Source: Flavobacterium rivuli WB 3.3-2 = DSM 21788 (GTDB lineage Bacteria; Bacteroidota; Bacteroidia; Flavobacteriales; Flavobacteriaceae). From it: 64,000 nucleotides of DNA. The stretch spans positions 1-64,000 of the forward strand of contig NZ_KB899969.1 in assembly GCF_000378485.1 (NCBI RefSeq). The letters are read 5' to 3'. The position numbers were made by a program, and so were the translations under genes. Positions within the stretch are counted from its first letter, which is position 1. The number at the start of each line of letters is the position of its first letter. This document shows, piece after piece, positions 51,138 through 59,778 of the stretch. The notes beneath the pieces are model-generated. The model was not told where the DNA came from. It saw nothing but the letters and a program-made list of their open reading frames with translations, and ran no database searches.

Positions 51138-51211
51138 TGTCATTCTGACGAAGGAAGAATCTCTTTAAATTAGGGATTCTTCGACTACGTTGCACTTCGC
51201 TCAGAATGACA
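51138..51211. repeat. Palindromic dispersed repeat with TGTCATTCTGA ends
   Basis: TGTCATTCTGA (51138-51148) and TCAGAATGACA (51201-51211) bound a 74-bp palindrome with GAAGAATCTCT and GATTCTTCGACTACGTTGCACTTCG inside. A CAGTCGCAGT-type fragment follows (51270-51298). Confidence 0.75.
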
Positions 51212-51299
51212 CTCGAAGTCTAAAAATTCCTAAAGAAGATCTGATAGTATTATCTAAACTGTAATGCTTGCCATAGCTACTGCCTACTGCGACTAAAAA

Positions 51300-51875
51300 C
51301 TAATCTCCACTCACAAAATTCTTTACCAGCTCGTATGCTTCTTTCTTGGCCGTATCAAGATCGTAGTTTTTTATAATGGTATCAAACTGTGGTGCTGTAG
51401 CAAGCTCTACAGATGCCTTTGCAATACGCATGTTGATTTTATCATCGCTCTCTGTACTGCGTTTTTTAAGGCGTATTTTAAGCTCGTCTATACTGGGTGG
51501 CTTAACAAAAACAGCAAGGGTTTCCTCAGGAAATTTCTTTTTAATACGCAGTCCGCCTGCCACATCAATATCAAAAATTACATTTTTACCTTCGGCCCAA
51601 ATGCGCTCTACCTCACTTTTTAATGTACCGTAAAAATTATCGCGGTATACTTCTTCCCACTCTACAAAATCTTCCGACTTAATGTGCTTTTTAAATTCTT
51701 CAAGCGATATAAAATGGTAATGCTCCCCATGAATTTCGCCATCGCGGGCATCGCGCGTGGCGGCAGATACAGAGAATGCCAGGTTAAGCTCCGGATGCTC
51801 TAACAGGTAACGTACTATAGTGGTTTTACCCGACCCTGAAGGCGCCGAGAATACTAATAATTTTCCTTTCTTCAT
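51300..51875 (-). CDS. gmk: Guanylate kinase
   Basis: A 191-residue P-loop kinase that phosphorylates GMP to GDP. Walker A is SAPSGSGKTT (10-19). GMP-binding residues fall in SVSAATRDARDGEIHGEHYHF and FVEWEEVYRDNFYGT. Standard bacterial length. Confidence 0.97.
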   Translation of the reverse strand: MKKGKLLVFSAPSGSGKTTIVRYLLEHPELNLAFSVSAATRDARDGEIHGEHYHFISLEEFKKHIKSEDFVEWEEVYRDNFYGTLKSEVERIWAEGKNVIFDIDVAGGLRIKKKFPEETLAVFVKPPSIDELKIRLKKRSTESDDKINMRIAKASVELATAPQFDTIIKNYDLDTAKKEAYELVKNFVSGD

Positions 51876-51985
51876 TAGTTGTATTGTATAGACCCATACA
51901 GCCTCTCTTAAAAAGAGAGGAGTATAGTTGCAGTATTATTTAGTTTGTTGTTTTGGTATTTAAAAATTGCTATTTGAAATTTTCC

Positions 51986-52843
51986 TTACAGCACATTCAG
52001 CACCTGCTCTTTTATTTTTTCGAGTTCGTCTTTCATCTGCACCACAAGCTTTTGCATCTTGGCGTGGTTAGATTTAGATCCCATAGTGTTTATTTCGCGG
52101 CCCATTTCCTGGGTTATAAAGCCAAGCTTGCGCCCGTTAGCCTCTGTACCCGCTACGGTTTCTAAAAAATAATTAAGGTGGGTTTGCAGGCGCACCTGCT
52201 CCTCTGTAATGTCCATCTTTTCAAGGTAAAAGATAAGTTCCTGCTCAAAACGGTTCTCGTCTACATTAACTTTAAGTTCCTCTATACTTGCAAGCAAGCG
52301 GGTTTTAACGGTTTGTATACGTTCGCCATCCAGCGCAACAGCTTCATTCATTAACGAAAGGATATTTGTAATCCTTACTAAAAATTCTTTTTCAAGAGAT
52401 ACCCCTTCAGATACCCTGAAGTTGTATATGTTTTGAAGTGCATCTTCTATAACACCCTGTATTTGTGCCCAGTCGTTCTCGTCTATTTCTTCGCGTTCTG
52501 TTTTAAGGGCATCGGGCATACGCACTGCCATTTTAAGCAGTTCGGTCTCATCGCCGTCTACCACTTCTTTCATCTGCTTAATGTAAGCCTTAACAATAGG
52601 CACATTAATTTTAGACGATGTTTCTTCGCCGGTAGCCTCTACAAAAAGGGAGAAATCTATTTTACCGCGTTCCAGCTTGAGTGCGATCTTGTTGCGAAGG
52701 CCAAGCTCCATTTCGCGAAAAACAGAAGGCATCCTTACATTAAGGTCGAGACCTTTACTGTTAAGCGACTTAATTTCTACGGTAATTTTTTTTGTGGGCA
52801 GTTGCAGGGATGCTTTCCCAAAACCCGTCATCGACTGTATCAT
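51986..52843 (-). CDS. YicC/YloC family endoribonuclease
   Basis: A 285-residue protein with the family N-terminus MIQSMTGFGKAS and C-terminal GRKLGFITQEMGREINTMGSKSNHAKMQKLVVQMKDELEKIKEQVLNV. Homologues form a hexameric endoribonuclease with a clam-like shape and process or destabilise small RNAs. It is 110 bp upstream of gmk on the same strand, matching the usual gene order. Confidence 0.95.
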   Translation of the reverse strand: MIQSMTGFGKASLQLPTKKITVEIKSLNSKGLDLNVRMPSVFREMELGLRNKIALKLERGKIDFSLFVEATGEETSSKINVPIVKAYIKQMKEVVDGDETELLKMAVRMPDALKTEREEIDENDWAQIQGVIEDALQNIYNFRVSEGVSLEKEFLVRITNILSLMNEAVALDGERIQTVKTRLLASIEELKVNVDENRFEQELIFYLEKMDITEEQVRLQTHLNYFLETVAGTEANGRKLGFITQEMGREINTMGSKSNHAKMQKLVVQMKDELEKIKEQVLNVL

Positions 52844-52933
52844 TCAGTATGTTATATAACACAAAGATAATAAAAATAACCGAGTGGCTTTATTTGATGC
52901 AAATTAGACGAATTACCGAATAAACAGATCAAC

Positions 52934-53287
52934 TTATTTGTTCATTTCCTCTATGGCAGCCTGAACCGTTTTAGGGCTGTTACCTATAAATACCTTATCA
53001 CCCAAAACAATTACAGGGCGGCTTAAAAAGGTATAATGTTCCATGATAAGTTTTTTAATATCGTCTTCGCTAAGCTGTTGGTCTTTTAATCCTCGCTCTT
53101 TATATAGGGTAGCCTTACGGCTGAATAATGCCTCGTAACTGCCTGCCATATCTTTAAGATGGTCTACTTCAGCCTCGCTCATAGGTTCTTTCTTAATATC
53201 GTGCAGCACAACACCATTTGTAGATGGGAGCGATTTAATTATTTTTCGGCAGGTATCGCAGGTGCCTAAGTGGTATATTTTTTTCAT
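52934..53287 (-). CDS. ArsC/Spx family thioredoxin-fold protein
   Basis: A 117-residue protein with the ArsC/Spx fold. The CxxC motif at 10-13 is CDTC in LGTCDTCRKIIKSLP, and the conserved Arg region is TFLSRPVIVLGDKVFIGNSP. Most bacterial members of this size are arsenate reductases (ArsC) or Spx-like regulators; the CxxC leaves both possible. Start set at MKKIYHLG. Confidence 0.88.
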   Translation of the reverse strand: MKKIYHLGTCDTCRKIIKSLPSTNGVVLHDIKKEPMSEAEVDHLKDMAGSYEALFSRKATLYKERGLKDQQLSEDDIKKLIMEHYTFLSRPVIVLGDKVFIGNSPKTVQAAIEEMNK

Positions 53288-53299
53288 CGGTTTTGTTTT

Positions 53300-53405
53300 T
53301 TTGCCACGAATTGCACTAATTAACACCAATTTTTTTTGATGAGTTAGTACTCTGTAGAATTTGATGCAGTATTATGATTTGTGAAATTAGTGTAATTCGT
53401 GGTAA
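53300..53405. repeat. CACGAATT-type inverted repeat
   Basis: GCCACGAATTGCACTAATTAACACCAATTTTTTT faces GAAATTAGTGTAATTCGTGG at 53381-53402. The same repeat type occurs at 34867 and 39451. Confidence 0.65.
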
Positions 53406-53408
53406 AAA

Positions 53409-53816
53409 CTACCCAATCATTACTCCTTCTTTAAATAAGATAGGCACCTCAACAGTATTGTTTTCGTTAATGGTTCCCGCTTTAAAAACGTAGTTTTTAT
53501 CATACAGGGTGTTGCCTATAAAAAAGGTAACCATAAACGAGTTATCCAGTACCAGAACACTATCTTCTATCAGTTCTATTTTTACCACACTTACACCTTC
53601 TATTTTTACAAAAGCGTGGCGCAGCATACTTGTTTTGCGCTCTTCGCCATCTATAATGCCTGATGCATTGCTTACCACCAGGACCGACTCCAGGTCATAA
53701 TCGCCATCGTTAACCAGGTAGGCATACCAGGTTTTTTGCATAAAATCGTCGTTCCATTCCTGTACGGCAGCAACATATACGTTCTCTACCTGCGGTATTA
53801 TTATATCTTTCTTCAT
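53409..53816 (-). CDS. Conserved protein of unknown function
   Basis: A 135-residue protein of alternating strands (WYAYLVNDGDYDLESVLVVSNASGIIDGEERKTSMLRHAFVKIEGVSVVKIEL, SFMVTFFIGNTLYDKNYVFKAGTI). It has no signal peptide or membrane segment. The beta-rich cytoplasmic fold is coherent but no function is recognised. Similar proteins appear to be conserved in Bacteroidota. Confidence 0.7.
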   Translation of the reverse strand: MKKDIIIPQVENVYVAAVQEWNDDFMQKTWYAYLVNDGDYDLESVLVVSNASGIIDGEERKTSMLRHAFVKIEGVSVVKIELIEDSVLVLDNSFMVTFFIGNTLYDKNYVFKAGTINENNTVEVPILFKEGVMIG

Positions 53817-54003
53817 CTTGCTGAGCGTTATTTTCCCGAATAATGATCCGGGTATGTTAGGGGTAACAAAGCTATAAAATTTTTGTTTTAGTTAGGGTAT
53901 TCCTACACTTGTATAGAATGGTTTAAGACACCTTTGTGATTTTGTTAATAAACACCGGCCCCCATTTTTAGTAACTTTACAATTAATCTTAAAATTTAAA
54001 ACC

Positions 54004-54510
54004 ATGAAAACCATCCAGATACTTTGCCTATCGGCACTGCTAAGCTTTGCCATAGGCTGTAAAAAAGACACCCCTGCAGATCCTACTGTTGAACAAACCG
54101 AACAAGGCACTTTGCCCGATGCCACAGCTATGGATACCGTGCAACCTGCTACGCCGGATACTGTTGCGGTAGACAGCATGACTGCACCTAAGTGACTGGG
54201 TAATTATTCCGGAGTTTTGCCCTGCGGCGGCGATTGCAAAGGAATTAAAACCGAGATTACATTAAAGGCTGATAAAACGTATGCGTTATCATCTCAGGCT
54301 ATAGGCCGCGATGCGAAACCTGCTCTTTATAATGGCACCTATTACCTGGACAAAGCAACAAGCATTATTACGCTTGATGCTGAAGGCGATCACCTGAAAT
54401 TTAAAATCATTGATGATGGAGCCGATGGCATGCTGCAAAAGCTGGACAAATTCGGCGCGGAAGAACAGGGAGGCCCACCTGCAAGATATTTTTTACATAA
54501 AGTACAGTAA
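54004..54510 (+). pseudogene. NlpE-like copper-response lipoprotein, interrupted by an in-frame TGA
   Basis: Read through one TGA (54193-54195), the frame encodes 168 residues. Its parts are a lipoprotein signal (CKKDTPADP, Cys19), an acidic Thr/Pro linker, and the NlpE N-terminal domain: GNYSGVLPCGGDCKGIKTEITLKADKTYALS, with the Cys pair, then YLDKATSIITLDAEGDHLKFKIIDDG. Both sides of the stop are in the same frame, so only this codon breaks the gene. It may be a real nonsense mutation, a sequencing error, or unusual decoding. NlpE links the outer membrane to envelope-stress signalling in other bacteria. Confidence 0.75.
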
Positions 54511-54512
54511 AC

Positions 54513-54546
54513 AAAAAACTCTTTGCTTAGGTAAAGAGTTTTTTTG
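54513..54546 (+). terminator. Terminator after the NlpE-like gene
   Basis: AAAACTCTTTGC pairs with GTAAAGAGTTTTTTT around TTAG, with a clear T tract. Confidence 0.8.
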
Positions 54547-54550
54547 TGCC

Positions 54551-54916
54551 TTAATCAAAAAACCAAAAGAGATAGCGTTCCGGATCAAAAAAGAATGTCG
54601 AAATTAATAGGGCGACACCCATAAAAGAAAGCAATTTAACCGGCAATAGTAAAATTTGCCTCTTCTGTATTTTATATTGTAACAAATCTTTTAGTAATAC
54701 TACAATTAAAAAAGGGATTACCATTATTCCAGAAACAGTAAATACTAAAACAATGTCCTGTAAGCCGTTGAATCCAATTTCTTTAGGATCTATATCATAA
54801 AATTGTGGAGTTCCTTTTGTAATAATTGCAAATAAAACAAATGTGTAAATTGACAACCATGAAAGTAGAGGTAACAAAAAAAGAAAACTTAGAGGTATTT
54901 TAAATACTCGTTCCAT
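54551..54916 (-). CDS. Small membrane protein of unknown function
   Basis: A 121-residue protein with three hydrophobic segments (about 8-32, 52-73, 88-108). No domain recognised. Its stop lies 5 nt from the terminator of the convergent NlpE-like gene. Confidence 0.65.
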   Translation of the reverse strand: MERVFKIPLSFLFLLPLLSWLSIYTFVLFAIITKGTPQFYDIDPKEIGFNGLQDIVLVFTVSGIMVIPFLIVVLLKDLLQYKIQKRQILLLPVKLLSFMGVALLISTFFFDPERYLFWFFD

Positions 54917-54981
54917 AAATAGAGACTTTATTTATAAACGCCAACCAGGTACTTTTGTTATAACACTATTAAATCATAAAC

Positions 54982-55010
54982 AAAAAACCCACCAAATTTG
55001 GTGGGTTTCT
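54982..55010 (-). terminator. pheS terminator
   Basis: On the minus strand AACCCACC pairs with GGTGGGTT around AAATTT and is followed by TTTTTTG. Confidence 0.8.
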
Positions 55011-55013
55011 GTA

Positions 55014-56033
55014 TTATATACTTGCTTTAAATTGCTCCAGAAAGCGAACATCATTTTCATAGAACATACGTATGTCTCCTATTCCATATTGTAGCATTGC
55101 TATACGCTCTACTCCCATACCAAAGGCAAAACCGTTATATTTAGTAGCATCTATTCCACAATTTTTAAGTACGTTAGGGTCTACCATACCGCAGCCGCCT
55201 ATTTCCAGCCAGCCGGTACCCTTTGTAATACGGTAGTCAGTTTCTGTTTTAAGCCCCCAGTAAATATCAATCTCGGCACTTGGCTCTGTAAACGGAAAGT
55301 ATGACGGGCGAAGGCGTATCTTGCTTTTACCAAACATCTCTTTAGTAAAGTACAAAAGTGTTTGTTTAAGATCGGCAAATGATACATCTTTATCTACATA
55401 TAAACCTTCTATCTGGTGGAAGATGCAGTGCGAACGCGACGAAATAGCCTCGTTACGAAACACCCTTCCGGGAGATATGGTACGGATAGGCGGTTTGTTC
55501 TCCTCCATATACCTAACCTGTACCGATGATGTATGCGTACGCAAAAGCACATCGGGGTTGGTCTGGATAAAAAAGGTATCCTGCATATCGCGTGCCGGGT
55601 GGTATTCCGGCAGGTTAAGTGCAGTAAAGTTATGCCAGTCGTCTTCTATTTCCGCACCTTCGGATACATTAAACCCAATGGTGGAAAATATATCGATAAT
55701 CTGGTTTTTAACTATAGATATAGGGTGGCGCGAGCCTACTGTAAAAGGTTCGCCGGGACGGGTAAGGTCGCCATAAACCCCTTTAGCTACTTCCGTAGTT
55801 TCAAAAGCTTCAGCAATAGCGGCAACTTTATCTTCGGCTGTTTTTTTAAGGTTGTTTATAACCTGGCCAAATTCCTTTTTCTGGTCGTTGGGCACGTTTT
55901 TAAACTCGGCAAAAAAGTCATTTAAAATTCCCTTTTTACCTAAAAATTTAATCCTGAAAGCCTCCAGCTCTTCTTTATTTTGTGTAGAAAATGCTTCGGC
56001 TTCGGCTATATACTCTTTAATCTTGTCTATCAT
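55014..56033 (-). CDS. pheS: Phenylalanine--tRNA ligase alpha subunit
   Basis: A 339-residue class II aminoacyl-tRNA synthetase subunit. It has an N-terminal coiled coil (about 1-85), class II motif 2 ([22 protein letters not shown]) and motif 3 ([18 protein letters not shown]). It charges tRNA-Phe with the beta subunit, whose gene pheT is not in this window. Bacteroidota often keep the two genes apart. Confidence 0.98.
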   Translation of the reverse strand: MIDKIKEYIAEAEAFSTQNKEELEAFRIKFLGKKGILNDFFAEFKNVPNDQKKEFGQVINNLKKTAEDKVAAIAEAFETTEVAKGVYGDLTRPGEPFTVGSRHPISIVKNQIIDIFSTIGFNVSEGAEIEDDWHNFTALNLPEYHPARDMQDTFFIQTNPDVLLRTHTSSVQVRYMEENKPPIRTISPGRVFRNEAISSRSHCIFHQIEGLYVDKDVSFADLKQTLLYFTKEMFGKSKIRLRPSYFPFTEPSAEIDIYWGLKTETDYRITKGTGWLEIGGCGMVDPNVLKNCGIDATKYNGFAFGMGVERIAMLQYGIGDIRMFYENDVRFLEQFKASI

Positions 56034-56172
56034 TACTCTTTACTAAAAGTCTGCAAATTTAGGCATTTTAAAATTGCCATGCCACTACTTTTTGTTGTAT
56101 AATTTGTAAAACATATTATAAAACGGTATACGGCTTTACTGCAATTATAGTAATATAAAATGCAGATATAAT

Positions 56173-56213
56173 AAAAAACTCCGCAGGAAAAGCATCACTA
56201 TTCCTGCGGAGTC
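56173..56213. terminator. Hairpin after the 118-residue hypothetical gene
   Basis: ACTCCGCAGGAA pairs with TTCCTGCGGAGT around AAGCATCACTA, with six A on the left. Confidence 0.75.
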
Positions 56214-56233
56214 TGCATTTTGTAGGATATAAA

Positions 56234-56590
56234 TTACTTTATCAATCCTTTCTCTAAAAAGTAGCTTACAATAGCATCCTTCATGAGTATGCTTTGTTCA
56301 CCTGCCTTTAGTGGTGGTAATTGTTCTTTAACAGTATAATGCGGCCATCCGGCAGCATCAAAATAATCAAAATCGTAGTAACCATAAGGTTCAAGCAGCC
56401 TGCAAATGGCAATATGCATAAGGTCCAGCTTTTCGTCTTTTTTAAATTTACGGTTAAACTGGCCTAGCTCCTGTACGCCAATAAGGTAAATTATAGCATC
56501 AAGGTCGAGGGTATCGCCATCGGCAAACCTCTCAGATAATATGGTTACAAGCTGTTGCCAGCGTTCTTTAAGTTGTTCGTCTCTGGACAT
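56234..56590 (-). CDS. Conserved protein of unknown function
   Basis: A 118-residue helical protein (EQLKERWQQLVTILSERFADGDTLDLDAIIYLIGVQELGQFNRKFKKDEKLDLMHIAICRLLEPYGYYDFDYFDAAGWPHY). It has no signal or membrane segment. The high content of conserved aromatic residues and clear start make it a likely real gene. Function not recognised. Confidence 0.7.
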   Translation of the reverse strand: MSRDEQLKERWQQLVTILSERFADGDTLDLDAIIYLIGVQELGQFNRKFKKDEKLDLMHIAICRLLEPYGYYDFDYFDAAGWPHYTVKEQLPPLKAGEQSILMKDAIVSYFLEKGLIK

Positions 56591-56660
56591 GGGTATATTT
56601 TATCCGGCAAAGATAGTGACTTACAATTTAATGAGTATTTCGACTTTTAGTACTCAAGTA

Positions 56661-56806
56661 TTTTTACAACATAGGTACATAGATATTCGTTCTCAACAAA
56701 GAATATAATAGGAAACAGAGCGAAATGCGTACAACTATGTGAAAAATTTATTTTCTATCTTTACTACTTGGGCAATGCTAATCTATGTGCCTATGTGGTA
56801 AAAAAT
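56661..56806. repeat. ACATAGGTACATAG-type inverted repeat
   Basis: TACAACATAGGTACATAGAT (from 56665) faces ATCTATGTGCCTATGTGGTA near 56780-56799, with an inner ACAACTATGTGAAAAATTT. It matches the elements at 4320-4470. No gene is seen. Confidence 0.6.
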
Positions 56807-56832
56807 TTCTATAGATAAAGAATAGTTTATTC

Positions 56833-57465
56833 TTAACTCCCTATAATAGGCATAGACCTTATATAATGCGGATCTTCTATTTCGTGCAGCAAAAATTCGG
56901 CAATACGCTTGCGGGAAATGCTGAATGATACAGGCTTATCGCCAAACGTTACCTTGGCAGGCTTGGTTTCTTTATCTATTGGGGCAATAAAGCGCACAAC
57001 TGTCCAGTCCAGTCCAGATTCCTGTACCACTTCGCCTATGCTAATTACTTCTTTATAAGGTTTAGGATACACAAACTTTGCTATAAGCCCGGGAATTGTA
57101 GTGGTAAGCGATGCCTTATCTTCCCTGAATTTTATACTGGGAGTACCTATGGTTATAAAACGTTTTACACCACTCCATTTCATGAGGCTCATAACCGCTT
57201 TATGTCCATCATACACCGGGAGCATGTAGTAGGATCGTTTACGTGGTGGTCCAAGTGTACTTACTACAACCTCACTGTTTTCTATAACACTCTTTAAGCG
57301 GGGTATATTATTAAGCTCGCCCTCTACAGTAGTAAGGTGTGGGTGCGATACTTTAATTTTACTACTGTCTCTCACATAAGCCACAACATCGTGGCCATCT
57401 TTAAGGGCGAGGTCAAGCAGTTGAGAACCTATTTTCCCGCTTGCGCCCAGTAGGGTAATCTTCAT
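56833..57465 (-). CDS. NmrA-like/atypical SDR NAD(P)-binding protein
   Basis: A 210-residue Rossmann-fold protein. The nucleotide-binding motif is GASGKIGS (7-14), with VVSTLGP and TVVRF further on. It belongs to the atypical short-chain dehydrogenases (YwnB/BVR-B-like) that bind NAD(P) and often act as redox sensors or flavin reductases. The catalytic YxxxK is absent. Start set at MKITLLGASG (57465). Confidence 0.85.
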   Translation of the reverse strand: MKITLLGASGKIGSQLLDLALKDGHDVVAYVRDSSKIKVSHPHLTTVEGELNNIPRLKSVIENSEVVVSTLGPPRKRSYYMLPVYDGHKAVMSLMKWSGVKRFITIGTPSIKFREDKASLTTTIPGLIAKFVYPKPYKEVISIGEVVQESGLDWTVVRFIAPIDKETKPAKVTFGDKPVSFSISRKRIAEFLLHEIEDPHYIRSMPIIGS

Positions 57466-57630
57466 TGCAACAAAATTTAACAATTGCAAATTTACCCATT
57501 AAAGCACAATTGTTAATCTTAACGTAATCTTAAAATAACGCCACAACCACCTCTATATCACTATACATGAGTATAGTTACGCGTAATAACGCAATAGCTC
57601 AGCACGTTAATAATTTGAACTAATTTGGCT

Positions 57631-57660
57631 TTTGCCAAAATTAGAATAGCCCTACCTTTG
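57631..57660 (+). promoter_or_regulatory. Promoter of the CvpA gene, leaderless-type position
   Basis: TTTG (57631-57634), 18-nt spacer, TACCTTTG (57653-57660): an exact match to the consensus. The ATG begins 6 nt after it, so transcription would start at or very near the start codon. Confidence 0.65.
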
Positions 57661-57666
57661 CCTGTA

Positions 57667-58167
57667 ATGGAATTTATAGATTTAATATTAGGCGGCCTGC
57701 TGCTGTATGGATTAGGAAAAGGCTTGTGGAAAGGGCTCATTGCAGAACTTGCTGCGCTTGTGTCTCTTTTTATAGGCATTTTTATTGCCATAAAATTTTC
57801 CGGTTATGTGGGCACCATGCTTGCCGGCCACATGGAAAATTCTAAATATGTAAGCATGACTGCCTTTGCCCTTACTTTTATAGGAGTGGTTGTAGGGATA
57901 ATTTTACTTGCAAAAGTATTTACTAAACTTGCCGGCGCTACTGGTTTAGGATTAGTAAACCGATTGCTTGGCGGTTTATTCGGGCTTATGAAAATGGTAC
58001 TTATATTAAGTGTATCGCTTAACTTTTTCCTGAAACTAAACGCCACTATCGCTTTTGCCGAAAAGAAAACCCTCGACGAGTCTGTTTTCTTTTATCCGGT
58101 ACTTAGCGTTTCTAACCTTATCTTTCCTGTACTTGAGGACTGGTTTAAGGAATATAAACATAAGTAG
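57667..58167 (+). CDS. CvpA family membrane protein
   Basis: A 166-residue protein with four membrane segments (about 5-22, 27-47, 65-87, 103-125) and the CvpA N-terminus MEFIDLILGGLLLYGLGKGLWKGLIAEL. CvpA is needed for colicin V production and for growth with bile or deoxycholate in enterobacteria; the biochemical role is unknown. The ATG at 57667 is preferred because the promoter lies directly before it. Confidence 0.88.
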   Translation: MEFIDLILGGLLLYGLGKGLWKGLIAELAALVSLFIGIFIAIKFSGYVGTMLAGHMENSKYVSMTAFALTFIGVVVGIILLAKVFTKLAGATGLGLVNRLLGGLFGLMKMVLILSVSLNFFLKLNATIAFAEKKTLDESVFFYPVLSVSNLIFPVLEDWFKEYKHK

Positions 58168-58473
58168 TTTAGGTAAACAGGTACATTACTCACTGCTGCA
58201 TATCATTTTTTTGGTTGCTCCATACCGAATAATCTTAATTTCTCTGTAATATTATCGTCCTGATAATGATAAAATGGAATTTAAAATAATTTTATTACAT
58301 TGTTTTTTCAGAATCGATGGGCAAGAGGTTGCTGTAAAAAGCACTATTTTACTGTAAATATCCTAAATTTAACATGTAAAAGAGGAAAACTTTACATTCT
58401 GACAAAAAATAAATGGATAAACATGCGGTATACTCATTTAATTGTTACACTTTTGCGGTAATTAATATATATT
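58168..58473. other. 306-bp region upstream of the cold-shock gene
   Basis: No gene is seen. Such AT-rich leaders are common before cold-shock genes. TACACTTTTGCGG lies 20-30 nt before the ATG and resembles a promoter, but the spacing is imperfect. Confidence 0.4.
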
Positions 58474-58671
58474 ATGGAATCAGGAAAAGTAAAGTTCTTC
58501 AACGAAGCAAAAGGATTTGGATTTATTGTACCTTCTAATGGTAATGCAGATGTGTTTTTTCACATTTCAGGATTACTTGAAGATCAGGTTAGAGAGAACG
58601 ATTCTGTTGAATACGAAGTAGAAAACGGCAAAAAAGGTTTAACAGCAGTTAATGTTCGTATCACTGAATAA
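58474..58671 (+). CDS. Cold shock protein (CspA family)
   Basis: A 65-residue single cold-shock domain with both RNA-binding motifs (KGFGFI, 13-18, and VFFHIS, 27-32). It melts secondary structure in single-stranded RNA or DNA. Followed by a strong terminator. Confidence 0.97.
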   Translation: MESGKVKFFNEAKGFGFIVPSNGNADVFFHISGLLEDQVRENDSVEYEVENGKKGLTAVNVRITE

Positions 58672-58738
58672 TTAACAACCGTTAAAAACATTGTACAGAC
58701 TTAGTAATAGTATACACAGTCTGCTATACAAGTAAAAC

Positions 58739-58770
58739 GAAAGGCCTCACAGCAATGTGAGGCCTTTTTG
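58739..58770 (+). terminator. Terminator of the cold-shock gene
   Basis: AAAGGCCTCACA pairs with TGTGAGGCCTTT around GCAA, followed by T residues. Confidence 0.85.
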
Positions 58771-58797
58771 TTTTTAGCGCGAAGCCCGAAAATATAA

Positions 58798-59778
58798 TTA
58801 CTGCTTGCTTATAATATCATTTACGATCATGCCTGCATGTACGCGGGAGTTTTCTATAAACCATTTATGGGTTTCCAGTCCGCCGCAAACCACACCGGCA
58901 AGGTAAAGCCCCTGCACATTGGTCTCCATAGTTTCAGGGTTATATTGTGGCGTGCATTCTAATCCTTCGCTCACATTAATGCCCGATTTTTTAAGAAAAT
59001 CGATATCCGGCCTGTAGCCTGTTAATGCCAGTACAAAATCATTCTCAAGTGTTACGGTACCATCCGGCGTAAAAATGTCTGCCTCTCCATCCCGAATTTC
59101 GGTAACCTCCGAATAATAATAGGCTTTAATGCTGCCTTCGGCAATGCGGTTCTCTATATCGGGTTTAACCCAATACTTTACCCGGTCGTTTATCTGGTCA
59201 CGACGAATAACCATTGTTACCTCGGCACCTTTGCGCCAGCATTCCAGCGCAGCATCTACAGATGAGTTGTTGGCTCCCACCACCAGCACTTTGCTAAAAG
59301 CATACTCGTGAGCCTCCTTATAATAATGGCGTACCTGCGGAAGGTTCTCTCCCGGAACATTCATATAAATGGGAATTTCATAAAAACCGGTAGCTATAAC
59401 AACATTGCGGGCATTGTACCAATCTTTACTGGAGTGTACTACAAACATACCCGACCCCTGTTTGTTTATAGAGATAACCCTCTCGAACATTTTAATGTGC
59501 AGGTTAAAATGCTTGTGCACGTTGCGGTAATATTCCAAAGCTTCTTGGCGGCCGGGCTTTGGTGCAATGCAGCTAAAAGGCACATTGCCTATCTCAAGCT
59601 TTTCGGCAGTAGAAAAAAACGTCATGTACAGCGGGTAATTAAACAAGCTGTTAACAAGAGCACCTTTTTCTAAAACAACATAACTAAGGCCTTTCTCCTG
59701 TGCTTCTATGGCACAGGCAAGGCCTATGGGGCCACCGCCAATGATGATAACATCATACACAAAATTGCTTATTGCCAT
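58798..59778 (-). CDS. ypdA: YpdA family NADPH-dependent disulfide reductase-like protein
   Basis: A 326-residue flavoprotein with an N-terminal FAD motif (GGGPIGLACA, 14-23), an NADPH motif (VVGANNSSVDAALEC), and a C-terminal FAD-binding end. It has no active-site CxxC, as in YpdA, the putative bacillithiol-disulfide reductase. Bacteroidota without glutathione often carry it. It overlaps the CYTH gene by 10 nt, so it is co-transcribed with it. Start at MAISNFVYD; the upstream extension is the CYTH frame's antisense overlap. Confidence 0.88.
   Translation of the reverse strand: MAISNFVYDVIIIGGGPIGLACAIEAQEKGLSYVVLEKGALVNSLFNYPLYMTFFSTAEKLEIGNVPFSCIAPKPGRQEALEYYRNVHKHFNLHIKMFERVISINKQGSGMFVVHSSKDWYNARNVVIATGFYEIPIYMNVPGENLPQVRHYYKEAHEYAFSKVLVVGANNSSVDAALECWRKGAEVTMVIRRDQINDRVKYWVKPDIENRIAEGSIKAYYYSEVTEIRDGEADIFTPDGTVTLENDFVLALTGYRPDIDFLKKSGINVSEGLECTPQYNPETMETNVQGLYLAGVVCGGLETHKWFIENSRVHAGMIVNDIISKQ

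Noticed and set aside
53287..53329. Longer N-terminus for the ArsC/Spx protein (14 more residues)
   Set aside because: The added residues are basic, lie in an intergenic repeat, and the family starts right before the CxxC strand.
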